Assembly: GCA_029990175.1 (NCBI GenBank)
Contig: JARKIP010000065.1
Coordinates: 9,986,501-10,050,500 of the forward strand
Origin: Petunia secreta
Lineage: Eukaryota; Streptophyta; Magnoliopsida; Solanales; Solanaceae
Direction: 5' to 3'
DNA length: 64,000 nucleotides
Part shown: positions 42,476-51,930 of the stretch, one piece after another
How the letters are laid out: every line of letters begins with the position of its first letter
Numbering within the stretch: the stretch's first letter is position 1
Program-made: the position numbers and the translations under genes
The notes under the pieces: model-generated
What the model was told of the DNA's origin: nothing
Database searches by the model: none
The model's input: only the letters and a program-made list of their open reading frames with translations

Positions 42476-43456
42476 TCATTTTATTTATAGACAAAAAATA
42501 AATACAAAGTCTTATAATGTGTGCACAAAACAAGTGCAATACCAAGTGCAACCTAATTCCCCCTACATTAGCACCAAGTTTACTTATTATCCTTACACTC
42601 TTAGATTGAGTGCCATTGGGCACTAATACCACCAAGTAGTACAAGAATAACTCATATTCATGATGCCAAATACCATAAGAATTAGGATCTAGTAATCTGT
42701 CAAAACAAACAATACATAGACAACATGTAAAATTTTGCTTAGCTAGTCTTCATCTTCCTTATTGCTTGCAGGATTGAAGCATTTCCAGTAGCAGTAGTAT
42801 CAAGGAAGGAATCAGGTGCAAATTGAGCCAAACAAGTCATCTAAGGTAGTGGAGAACCGGTGCTCTTCCATCATTGTAAAGCATATGACATTGAATGAAG
42901 AGTTCTGAGCCTCCTTGACCAATGCCCATAATGCCAATCAACACTCCAGCTTGGTTCTCAAATAAGTGAAGATGCATCAACACAAAAGCTGAGATGACAC
43001 ATCCAAAACTAAGAAGCAAGTTAGAAATCATGATGTAAGCAAGAGAAGACACAATTACAAACTGAATGTAACATATTCTAAACTGCAAATCGATCCAGCT
43101 TGTAAAGGAGTTGTAGTATTCAAAGTAATCCAGCTTGTAGTTCTCAAACTTGTTCCAGCGCATTTGAGCTGAGGGAGTCGACTAAAACAGTGAAGTACCA
43201 CTGCTCCACAAGCATTATACCTGTAGAGCACCAGTGCTCCACCAGTGTCCCTCAGCATTTTTATACTTATGACATTGTTGTCCCAAGTATGTATAGATAT
43301 CTCCACCTTGTACCTGCAAACAAAGAAGCTAATGTTAGTGAAATAAACCCCTATGATCTCCACTATAAAGTCTTGATCATAGGGAGCAATGTCCAAACTC
43401 CAAGCAGCTCCTAATCCAGCTCCTCCTATGATTGTCATCACTATAAACCTCTCCAT
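42456..43456 (-). pseudogene. LINE-h ORF3, broken
   Basis: MERFIVMTIIGGAGLG at 43456 overlaps the ORF2 stop by 16 nt. It is open for 133 codons with YFTNISFFVCRYK and LRDTGGALVLYRY, then frameshifted. Later pieces (FENQAGVLIGIMG; YLVVLVPNGTQSK) match LINE-f ORF3. Confidence 0.5.
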
Positions 43457-45206
43457 CTCTTAGCTCTAAAATCCACATAGTGATGCTTGTCAAAATTGAC
43501 TAGGAACCTGGCTTTAGAAGGCAGTTCCACAGAGGAGGTAAATCTAACAGTGGGCATCTCATAAGCAAGATTGGCAAGACAATCAGCTAACTTATTACCC
43601 TCTCTCAATGTATGTTGGAACTGGAAGCTCCCTAGCTACTTTAACTTCAAGATATCATCCACAATAGAGGCAATAGACCACATAAGTTGCCAGGCTCCTT
43701 CAATCACCTGCTTGACAACTAGAGAATCAGTTTCAATTACAACTTCCCCTAAGTCATTCTCCACACTGTACCTCATAGCTTCCCTAATAGCCATTGCCTC
43801 AGCATACATATTATTATGCTCCCCAATCAACTTAGCAAAAGCATACAGGACATCACCCTCGACATTTCTCACACACAATGCCATAGCACTAGGACCAGGG
43901 TTGCCCCTAGAAGCACCATCAGTATTCACCTTCAAGACTCCAGACTTTGGCACTTTCCACCCCACTTTAATGTACCTGAATCTAGGCAAATAAGTCTCTA
44001 GAGCATTGGCAATATCAGGCCATGACTGTCTCACAATAGGAACAAAAGGAAACCTCAGTTTCACAAAGTAAAAGAGATTGCTAGTAACTTCATAGAGCAG
44101 CCTAGAGTAAGAAACAGTTTTATCATGTTTTAAGGCATTCCTTCTTTTCCATAATGACCAAACAATAAAGGAAGGAACAGTGTGATAAACATCCTTTATC
44201 CAAGGTTTAGGCCACTGCCTCCACCATTTAAAACAAACCTGATGAAGATTGCAATCATTCACTTGAACACCTGCAGCTTGAGCAAAGTACCTCCATACAC
44301 TGTTGGCTACTTGACTTGTCCTGAAAGGATGTTCTCTAGTCTCAATATTAGGATTTGTACAGTACCAACACCTGGATGGAAATTGATATCCCATTCTCTT
44401 CAATGCATCATCAATTGGTAGCGTAAACTTCCACAGCCTCCACATCATAAATGACACCTTGATTGGCATCCCTTTCACCCACATAAACTTGGAAATAGGA
44501 ACTTTGTGCTGCTTCACTCTCATGTAGTTCCATGTACTACTAACTGAGAATTTACCATTTGATGTCAAACCCCACCATGCCTTATCTCTTCTCTTGTCAG
44601 TCCCAAGCAAATGCACATTCTGAAGAATGTGTTCAACAATGTCTTCAGGCAATAGAAGATTCAAAAGCTCAACATTCCAGGTTCCCTCCTCAATCACCTC
44701 TCTGACACTGTTATACCATAGCTCACAGTCAAATGTATAGGGTACTATGAAGTACAATGGTCCAAGACCTGACCAATTGTCATACCAAAGGTGAGCTGAG
44801 CCTTGTCTAATCTGCCAGTGAATCTCATGGTCAATAGCTCCCTAGCTTGTATCATTTTCTTCCAGACATAAGAACCTTGCTTGAATGGCACAATGGCCTT
44901 ATGCAGCTTCTTGCAATACTTGTTAGACATATATGTAACCCACAAAGAGTCTCCAGTTCTAAAGTTCCACCAAAGTTTACCAAACAAGGCACTTGAAACA
45001 TCAAACAATGATCTGAATCCCATGCCTCCTTCCTCTACTGGCAGACAAAGATTCTTCCAGGAAGACCAATGTCTACTAGATCCTTCTTGTGAGTTTCCCC
45101 AAAAGAACTTAGCAAAGAGTTTATGTAGTTGGTTGAGCACACTATCTATAGGATTGACTCCAGAGAGGAGATGTATTGGCATACTTTGTAACACATGCTT
45201 GATCAT
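43441..45206 (-). pseudogene. LINE-h ORF2 remnant: RT end, zf-RVT, RNase H
   Basis: 45206-44745 holds QSMPIHLLSGVNPIDSVLNQ and the WWNFRTGDSLW region. After a frameshift, 373 codons at 44757-43636 hold the zinc-finger RVT domain (CWYCTNPNIETREH) and RNase H (NTDGASRGNPGP, YAEA, ETDS). A TAG follows, then LREGNKLADCLAN up to the true stop at 43441. Confidence 0.85.
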
Positions 45207-45216
45207 TAGGTTTAGG

Positions 45217-45358
45217 TTTTTTTTTTAAGCGAAATTCCACTAAGCTTATAGCTTAGTGTCTAGTTTTATTAATAATAAAAAATCCCTCAAGAGGACAATA
45301 CAAAGTAAGGGGGGCCAAACCGTACCTTACATCTTCCTATCGAGGGTTTAGGTTTAGG
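45217..45358 (-). mobile_element. Fragment i: 142-bp LINE 3' end
   Basis: Poly(A), hairpin and about 100 bp of tail identical in type to LINE-j, cut 5' at CCCTCGATAGG after AAACCTAAACCTAA. Confidence 0.8.
45238..45258 (-). promoter_or_regulatory. 3'-terminal hairpin of fragment i
   Basis: CACTAAGCT/AGCTTAGTG, 9 bp, 3-nt loop. Confidence 0.7.
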
Positions 45359-45388
45359 TTTTTTTTTTTTTTTTTCTTAAGCGAAATT

Positions 45389-45411
45389 CCACTAAGCTTA
45401 TAGCTTAGTGG
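45389..45411 (-). promoter_or_regulatory. 3'-terminal hairpin of LINE-j
   Basis: CCACTAAGCT/AGCTTAGTGG, 10 bp, 3-nt loop. Confidence 0.75.
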
Positions 45412-45513
45412 CCAGTTTTATTAATATTAAAAATAAATCCCTCAAGAGGACAATACAAAGTAAGGGGGGCGAAACCATACCTTACATCATCCTCACGAGG
45501 TAAGACCTCACGC

Positions 45514-46119
45514 CTAGCCCAAATGCAAAAAATAAGAACTCGACAGCACCAAATACTCTATGATCATCACAGAGTTAATAATACACTCTGTGATGATATT
45601 ACATGTGATGATACTAACATAATGAAAGGCTATAAATGCTAGAAAGAAAGTGGAATCATGCAATACACACTTCCTTTTACAAGTAATAAAATGAAAAATG
45701 TAGAATGGCCCTACTATACTAACTTGAAAAAATGTTACTTGTGGCTCTCTATCTCGATCATAAATGCTATCCATCATTTCTTCGACTTGTTGCACCAAAA
45801 ACCTAGCTCTCTCCATTGGAAATCCAAGCGCGAACCAACCAATTCTAACCCACGAAAACACCCCGAAGCTACAAACAAACCAAAGCACGCAGTTTGCCTG
45901 GCGCCTTGGGGTGCGCGCCGCAGAACATGCCGCGCCCAGGGATTTTGGACGCCATACGTTCGTAGGCGTGGCGCATGGCAAAAGTGGGGCAAAATTGAAG
46001 GTTCTTTTTGGCCAGGCACGGCAGGGGGCGCGGCGCGCCTGCCAAGGCGCTCCAAAATTCTGTTTTCGTCTCAAACGCCTGAAATGATCCAACAACCATG
46101 CAACAGCTGTTCCAATCAT
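45514..46119 (-). CDS. Terminal ORF of LINE-j (201 aa)
   Basis: The last 93 residues match the small ORF of LINE-c, -d and -k (MMDSIYDRDREPQVTFFQVS ... LVLSSSYFLH). The N-terminal half is translated from the GC-rich block (Arg/Ala/Pro-rich) and may not be real. Unknown function. Confidence 0.3.
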   Translation of the reverse strand: MIGTAVAWLLDHFRRLRRKQNFGAPWQARRAPCRAWPKRTFNFAPLLPCATPTNVWRPKSLGAACSAARTPRRQANCVLWFVCSFGVFSWVRIGWFALGFPMERARFLVQQVEEMMDSIYDRDREPQVTFFQVSIVGPFYIFHFITCKRKCVLHDSTFFLAFIAFHYVSIITCNIITECIINSVMIIEYLVLSSSYFLHLG

Positions 46120-46350
46120 AGACCACTGAAAATGATACTAAACAAAGCTTTTAAGAACCAAAAATGTCCATTCTAAAGCCTTGCACAAATCCATTCCAAG
46201 CAACATGAATTTTAACTATGAAAGTACCTACAAAAACGAACACAAAGTTAGCAAAAATAGCCTCCATGCTCTCCTACCTAAGGACTCGAGCATGAAGGAG
46301 AGTTCCACCTCCCTTGTGTCTAACCACTCCTCCTCTACCTATTGATGTAT

Positions 46351-48412
46351 TCATTGACGACCCGAGGTTTTGGACAGAGTCCTCCTAGTTGACTTCCTTT
46401 CACCTATAGGTGGAGAAGCGTTTTTATCTCGTCTTCCCCGACTCTGCTTTGCCTTCTTCTTGTGCTCAGCCACCTTTTGAGGAGATAAATCAGCCTTCTC
46501 AGCAGCATTCACATAATTTTGAGCCGTGGACTCAGTGTCCAGCTCCTCATCATCACCAATATCCACCTCCTGTTCAGGAGGCTTATCAAACAAATGCGCC
46601 AAATGTGGCGTAGGCTCAAAATTTTTTGCAACCAGCTGCGCATTCTTGCTTCTAGAACTATAATAGGCTGCTCTCAATAACTCATTCTCACTCAGCCTAC
46701 CTCCTGACATCACCGGGCCAGCATTAACCACATCAAGCGACTTGCCAGGACCTACCTGCGCCTTTTCAGGACTACCCTGTGGCTTTTCAGCAATAACATT
46801 TTTCGGGCTTGTACCATCTTCTGCATTGTCAAAATCATCATCCTTGACACTACTATCCCTTGACAAGAAACCCTCTAGCCCTATGTATTCATCAGTCGGA
46901 TCTTCTTCATAATTTTCTGTAAATCCAGCATCAGTTTCACCATCCTCACCGTAATCCACCAAATCCTCATCCTCCTCTGAATCAGCCACCTCCAGGTCAT
47001 CACCATCCATCTCAACATCTTCAGTGACCTTGATTGCCAAAGAGTTAGATGGCACTTCCTGCTGGGAAGTGTTTTCAAACACAGGAACAGCAGAAACAGG
47101 CTTTTCAGCAGAAACAGGACCACCCTGCGGAGCTATTACACCAACTAATTCACCCTGTTTTTGCTGCTGAAACTGAGGATTAGCCAGCTGTTTCCCATCA
47201 TTACCTACAGATTTATCAGCCCATGTCTGTTTTACCCAGTCCTTAGTAGATTTAGGCAAAGGAATATTACCTTTCCCAGCAGATTTTTGAGCTGCAGGAC
47301 CATCCTTTGCTGCATTTTTCTGAACACCCTGCATTGCTGAATTTCTCTGATCATTGCTTGCTTGACCATCAACTGTTGCCTCAACTATAGCTTTGTTGCC
47401 CAAATTACCAGCTTCCTGATTCTCCTCCTCCTGCAAAGCTGGAAATTTGTTAGCCCCAGCCTGAACCAAAGCCAATTCACCACCAGCTTTCGCACCAATT
47501 TTTGAATTTTTATCATTGACGTTCTTGGCTTTCTTCTTTGTTGCTTCCCTCCATTCACCTGCATTGTTCACATTACCAACAGTCTTCCCACTAGTCAGAA
47601 TACGCAGAGGAGGTGCTGGAACCACAGCATTAGCCTTTGACACATTAACATTTGAATCCCGCGCCTCATTAACATTATCATTACGCCTCTCCTATAGCTC
47701 CGGGTGAATTACCTTACAATTGTTTTCATCATGACCCTGCAACCTACAACTTTTGCAATACAAAGGCAGATGATCATACATAATATCCACCCAAGTAGAG
47801 GTTATCTCACCAGTGTCATCATCCTCTTCATTGATCAAAACACGGGAAGGGTGTTTTCCCAACAAATCCAGTTCAACCTTGACCCTGGCACAACTTGGTC
47901 TAGTCTTATTCAGAGTCGCAGTGCCAACTTTCAATGGTGTTCCCACTGCTGAAGCAATGGAAAAAATATATTCTGTAGCAAAAAAGTTTGGAGGCAAATT
48001 TGGAAAACTAATCCATGCAAGAGCCATTGAAGTCTCAATATCAGGCTTCCAATGTCTAGTCCACTTCAATCATCTCATGGGAAACGATCTACCTCTAAAC
48101 TTAATCCAATAAGCAGGTGTTGACAAAAAATTAACATAATCCTCCATAGAAGACAATCTAATCAAAACATACCTGCTGTCCAAATAACCAATATTGCACT
48201 CACTCTTGATTCCAGATTGGCCCGGGATGATTTTACGTAAATTTTCCAAGTCAGGCCTACCATATGAAAATTTCCCAATAACTGCTAATTGTAACTGCTC
48301 CTTTGTAAGGAGATTTCTTCACCTCAGATGTTTTCCATGTTAATTGAGCCACTCCTTGAGCATAAGAGGTAGAGAGAGAAAGGTGGGCTGTCCACCCGTT
48401 GGAATGGCCATA
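46351..48412 (-). pseudogene. LINE-j ORF1, N-terminus damaged
   Basis: Starts MAIPTGGQPTFLSL but is shortened and frameshifted compared with LINE-d. The DUF4283 domain and knuckle (CKSCRLQGHDENNC) lie at 48069-47692. A TGA near 48070 (Ser in LINE-d) and a TAG at 47692 (Trp in LINE-d) interrupt it. The C-terminal 430 codons (47643-46351) are fully open: an acidic middle (MDGDDLEVADSEEDEDLVDY), ESTAQNYVNAAEKADLSPQK and the basic end SKTSGRQ. The stop TGA is in an ATGA overlap. Confidence 0.8.
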
Positions 48413-48524
48413 GCCGTGATGAAAGGTGGTGGCGCCTCTTTTCTCCTCCAAATCGCCTAAGAGGTAGAGAGAGAAGAGAGTGTTTTTTGTTAGGTTTAGG
48501 TTTTTTTTTTTTTTTAAGCGAATA

Positions 48525-48547
48525 TCACTAGGCAAGGTGCCTAGTGA
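48525..48547 (-). promoter_or_regulatory. 3'-terminal hairpin of LINE-k
   Basis: TCACTAGGCA/TGCCTAGTGA, 10 bp, same as LINE-c. Confidence 0.75.
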
Positions 48548-48644
48548 CTAGTTTTATAAATAATAAATACCTCAAAGAGGACAATACAAAGTAAGGAGGG
48601 CCAAACCATACCTTACATCATCCTATCGAGGTGAGACCTCGCTC

Positions 48645-48908
48645 CTAACAAGAATGCAAAAAATAAGAACTAGCGAGAACCAAATAAAGTATGATCATCA
48701 CCGAGTTTATAACACACTCTATGATGATATTACATATGAGAATACTAAAATAATGAAATAATATAAAAGCTAGAAAGAAAGTGGAATCATGCAATCCACA
48801 CTTCCTTCTACAAGTGATGAAATGGAATATGTAGAAAGGCCCTACAATACTAACTTGAAAAAATGATATTTGTGGCTCTCTATCGCGATCATATAAGCTA
48901 TTCATCAT
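48645..48908 (-). CDS. Small terminal ORF of LINE-k (87 aa)
   Basis: ATGATGA overlaps the ORF1 TGA. The product MMNSLYDRDREPQISFFQVS ... LVLASSYFLH is nearly identical to LINE-c. Two hydrophobic segments, no known family. Confidence 0.4.
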   Translation of the reverse strand: MMNSLYDRDREPQISFFQVSIVGPFYIFHFITCRRKCGLHDSTFFLAFILFHYFSILICNIIIECVINSVMIILYLVLASSYFLHSC

Positions 48909-51757
48909 TTCTTCAAGTTCTTGGACTTTTTGGATTTTGATTTTGTACTCCTTGCAGGTTGCACCCTAGTTGGCTCCAATGGGTGCCTTACCCTCCTTAC
49001 TCTCTTTGGGGCATTATCATGAATTTCCCTAGGTGACAAATCTCCTTCTCTAGCCACCATGCTAAAATTATGTGCGGTGGATTCTTCCTCAAGTTCCTCG
49101 TCTTCAAATAAATCATCATCCTCCACCAAATAATGCCCTTGAGAAACCCTATCTTAAAATGATGCAACTTGCCGCGCCAAGATACCCCTCGTTTCATTCA
49201 AATCCATTCGCTTGACGAGTTCATCATCCATGGGTAAACACTTTGAAAGTGGGACAAGCTGCATCAAGGATTTAGGCACAAAAGATGGAGCATTTATGTT
49301 TAAAAAAGACTTACCAAAATTAGGAGAAGCACTTCTACACAAACGTTCAAGTTGAGCCGTTGGAATTAGATCTTTCCCAACAAATCTTGGTTTCGTCACA
49401 CTCACAGATTCCAAACTCGTGCTCACCTCAAGTGAAGGAATTGTTAAAGCTTGCTTATTTTCCACGCAAATTCCCTGGCTCGCAATGCCACCTTCTACCT
49501 CACAAATATCCAACACTAGATCATTAGTGCCCGCGAGAGAAGTACAAACTGCAGCAGTAGGAGAATTTGCAGGCGTAATTAATGCTCTCCCAATCAAGCT
49601 TGGAGAATCAGATTTGTCCGACGCTGCATCATTCCTTGGCTTAGCTGGAGTAATTAATGCACTCCCACGTGAAGCTAAAGGATAATCTAAATGCAGCTTT
49701 GCATCAACAACCCCACGAGATTCCTCAACATTGAAAACCTCATTCTCATTGACGCTGGGAATTAAAGCTTGAGGAGTGGACTGCAATAATCCTTCAGCAT
49801 TAAAATCCTTCGTAACTTCGACAGTAAATTCCCGTCGTGACACCTCAGCTTCTAAAGCATCCAATAACTTAATCCCATGCTCACCCTTGTCCAAACACGC
49901 TGCATCCCTTAAAGCTAAGGGCTGATGACCACCCTCACGTGACAAAGATTCCACAGTCACATTAAAACCAATAGCAGCTGGACCCACAGCATTAACTTCA
50001 CCCTCACGACCTGCATGGAATTTAAGATAAGGAAAATTCCCATGCGTGCAAGGAATTAAAGCTGAAGGCTGCTGAACATTAATATCAGAGGGCACAACAT
50101 CCACTCGATCTGGAACTTCTCCTTCAGCATTTAACAACTCTTCAGCTTCTAAAATTAACGCTACATCATTTAATAAAGCTGAAGGCTTCTGCGCAACATT
50201 AATACCAGAACTAACTGGTATATTTAATGCTCCACCAACCCCCAAACCTTCAGCCACAACTCCTTCAGCTCCAGTTGCATTAAAGCTGAGATCGACACCA
50301 TCTATCCTCGCAGCTTGGCCCCCAGCTTCAATGCTCAAAGCCACAGCATCATTCAAAACTGCCCTATTCTTACCCGTACCTGATTTAACTGAAACACCCA
50401 CTGCATCAACCTTTGGGTGATCTTTAAAAGCCTCATGAACCCAACTCCTAGTCCCAACCTGCTTAGGATTAGGAGATACAAAATTCCCACCCTTAGATGG
50501 ATCATCCTTAGACTCAGCAGCCGGCAACTCCACAACCTGCGACTTCTCCTTGCCCCCATCTACTTGTTGAACAAAAGTCACATCATGGTCACGACTTTCA
50601 TCAACCACGTCCAGCATAGCAAAAGCATTAGTCGTAGGCACTGTATCACTTTGGTTAACTCGAGCCACATCACTTGTAACTTGTTTGGATTTATTCTCAA
50701 CTCTTATCCACGCACTGGGATTTCTATTTAAATGAACATATTTTTTGAAATTTGTTCTTTGTCGACCTTGATTTTGAATTGGAGCAGGAGCATCCTTTTC
50801 ATCAAAATTCTTACCCTCTTCAGCCTTGTTCACAGTATCCATAATTTTCCCACTTTTTAGCACCTTCAAAGGCTCTTGTCGCACAGATTTAGGTGCAACT
50901 TCCTTAGCATTTTCACTAGGAACTAAATCCGGATGAAGCACATAACAATCTACTTCATTGTGCCCTTGCAACCTACACTCACTACAATATTTTGGAATGT
51001 AATCATACATGATCTTGATCCATTTAAACCTTGTTTCTCCATTCAAAGAATTCTTAATGCCAATTCTCAAATGTTGTGGCCTTGGCGCTAACAAGTCGAC
51101 TTCAACTTTAACCTTTGCGCAACTTGGTCTTGATTTAGATTTTGTAGCAGCATCAAGCTGCAAAGGTCTTCAAACAGCCCTGGCCAACGAGAAAACTGAA
51201 TTTTGACCAAAAAACACCGGAGGTAAACCTGGGAACAAGATCCAAGCAACACCAATGGAAGTTTCCTCCTTAGCATCAAACCAAACTTCATATTTGAGCC
51301 CTCGCATTTGGTGAAGCCTATGTCCTATCTCAATATAGAATGCAGGTCGTGACAAGAGGTGTACATAATCTTCCAGGAGCGAGAGCCTTAGTAAAACATG
51401 TCAAGATTCTAGAAAGCCAATGCGACACTCACCTTTAAGATCTAGTTGTAATGGGAGTTGCTTCTTCAATTCAATAAATTCCGGCATGCCGTAAGCAAAC
51501 TTTCCCACCACCGCAAATTCAAGTTCTTCATTAATCACCATATTTGCAACGTCTTAGTCTTCCCATACGAATGAAGGTTCACCATGGTGAAACTCCATAA
51601 TAGGATCCGGAATAGAAGGTAAAGTAGAAGGTTTTGAAGTAGGGTTTAGGATAGAAACAAAGGATTTAGCTAACGGGGGAGGGATTATAGGAGGAGTAGG
51701 GGAGTGTGGCGCCTGGACAACCCCAGGAGGGGGCTGCCCAGTGTTGGCCGTGGCCAT
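48905..51757 (-). pseudogene. LINE-k ORF1, 951 codons, four in-frame stops, no frameshift
   Basis: MATANTGQPPPGVVQAPHSP starts the frame. The DUF4283 domain is at about 51540-51080 (AVVGKFAYGMPEF, DAKEETSIGVAWILFPGLPP, SRPSCAKVKVEVDLL) and contains three of the stops. The knuckle CSECRLQGHNEVDC is near 50950. A long middle (51163-49154, 669 codons open) follows. After the last stop come ESTAHNFSMVAREGDLSPRE and QPARSTKSKSKKSKNLKK. At least one stop is CAA to TAA by comparison with LINE-c (SFQERV). No indels break the frame. Confidence 0.82.
51713..51741 (-). promoter_or_regulatory. ORF1 5' coding hairpin of LINE-k
   Basis: CTGGGCAGCCCC pairs with GGGGTTGTCCAG, 12 bp. G-U and G-C pairs are exchanged relative to LINE-a, so pairing is kept. 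Confidence 0.65.
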
Positions 51758-51828
51758 TGATGGCCGAGTAGAGCTTCACAAATCGCCACCAAATCGCCAC
51801 TCCTAGAGAGCGTTTTTAGGGTTTAGGG

Positions 51829-51930
51829 TTTTTTTTTTCCCACCCATTTTTGCAGGATCTATAGTGTTTCAACACTTCCCCTCCAGCGTGACTCGAACCT
51901 GGGACCTACCGGTCGTGGGTGGAGGTGTGG
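51829..51930 (-). mobile_element. tRNA-related SINE, 5'-truncated
   Basis: Sense strand contains GGTTCGAGTCACG, a good RNA polymerase III box B. A small hairpin AGTGTT-GA-AACACT and a poly(A) tail follow. No box A is present; the 5' end meets the right target duplication directly. It is thus probably the first insertion of the array, and its tail the landing site for LINE-k. Confidence 0.6.

Larger units (their letters stand above)
42434..45216 (-). mobile_element. LINE-h: 5'-truncated LINE
   Basis: Begins at AAACCTAAACCTAA followed directly by the RT C-terminal region of ORF2 (45206), then zf-RVT, RNase H, a broken ORF3, hairpin and poly(A). Subfamily of LINE-f. Confidence 0.85.
45359..48500 (-). 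mobile_element. LINE-j: ORF1-only LINE
   Basis: 3.14 kb, sister of LINE-d. The leader has CCTAAACCTAA and TCTCTCTC. ORF1 is 48412-46351, followed by a terminal ORF region with the GC-rich block (about 45890-46060), the hairpin and a long poly(A). No ORF2. Confidence 0.85.
48501..51828 (-). mobile_element. LINE-k: ORF1-only LINE
   Basis: 3.33 kb, sister of LINE-c. The leader has CCCTAAACCCTAAAAACG and GGCGATTT. ORF1 is 51757-48905 in one frame with four stops, followed by the small overlapping ORF, hairpin and poly(A). No ORF2. Confidence 0.85.

Noticed and set aside
51829..51930. Functional tRNA gene
   Set aside because: Box B is present but no box A, acceptor stem or cloverleaf; the poly(A) tail marks a SINE.
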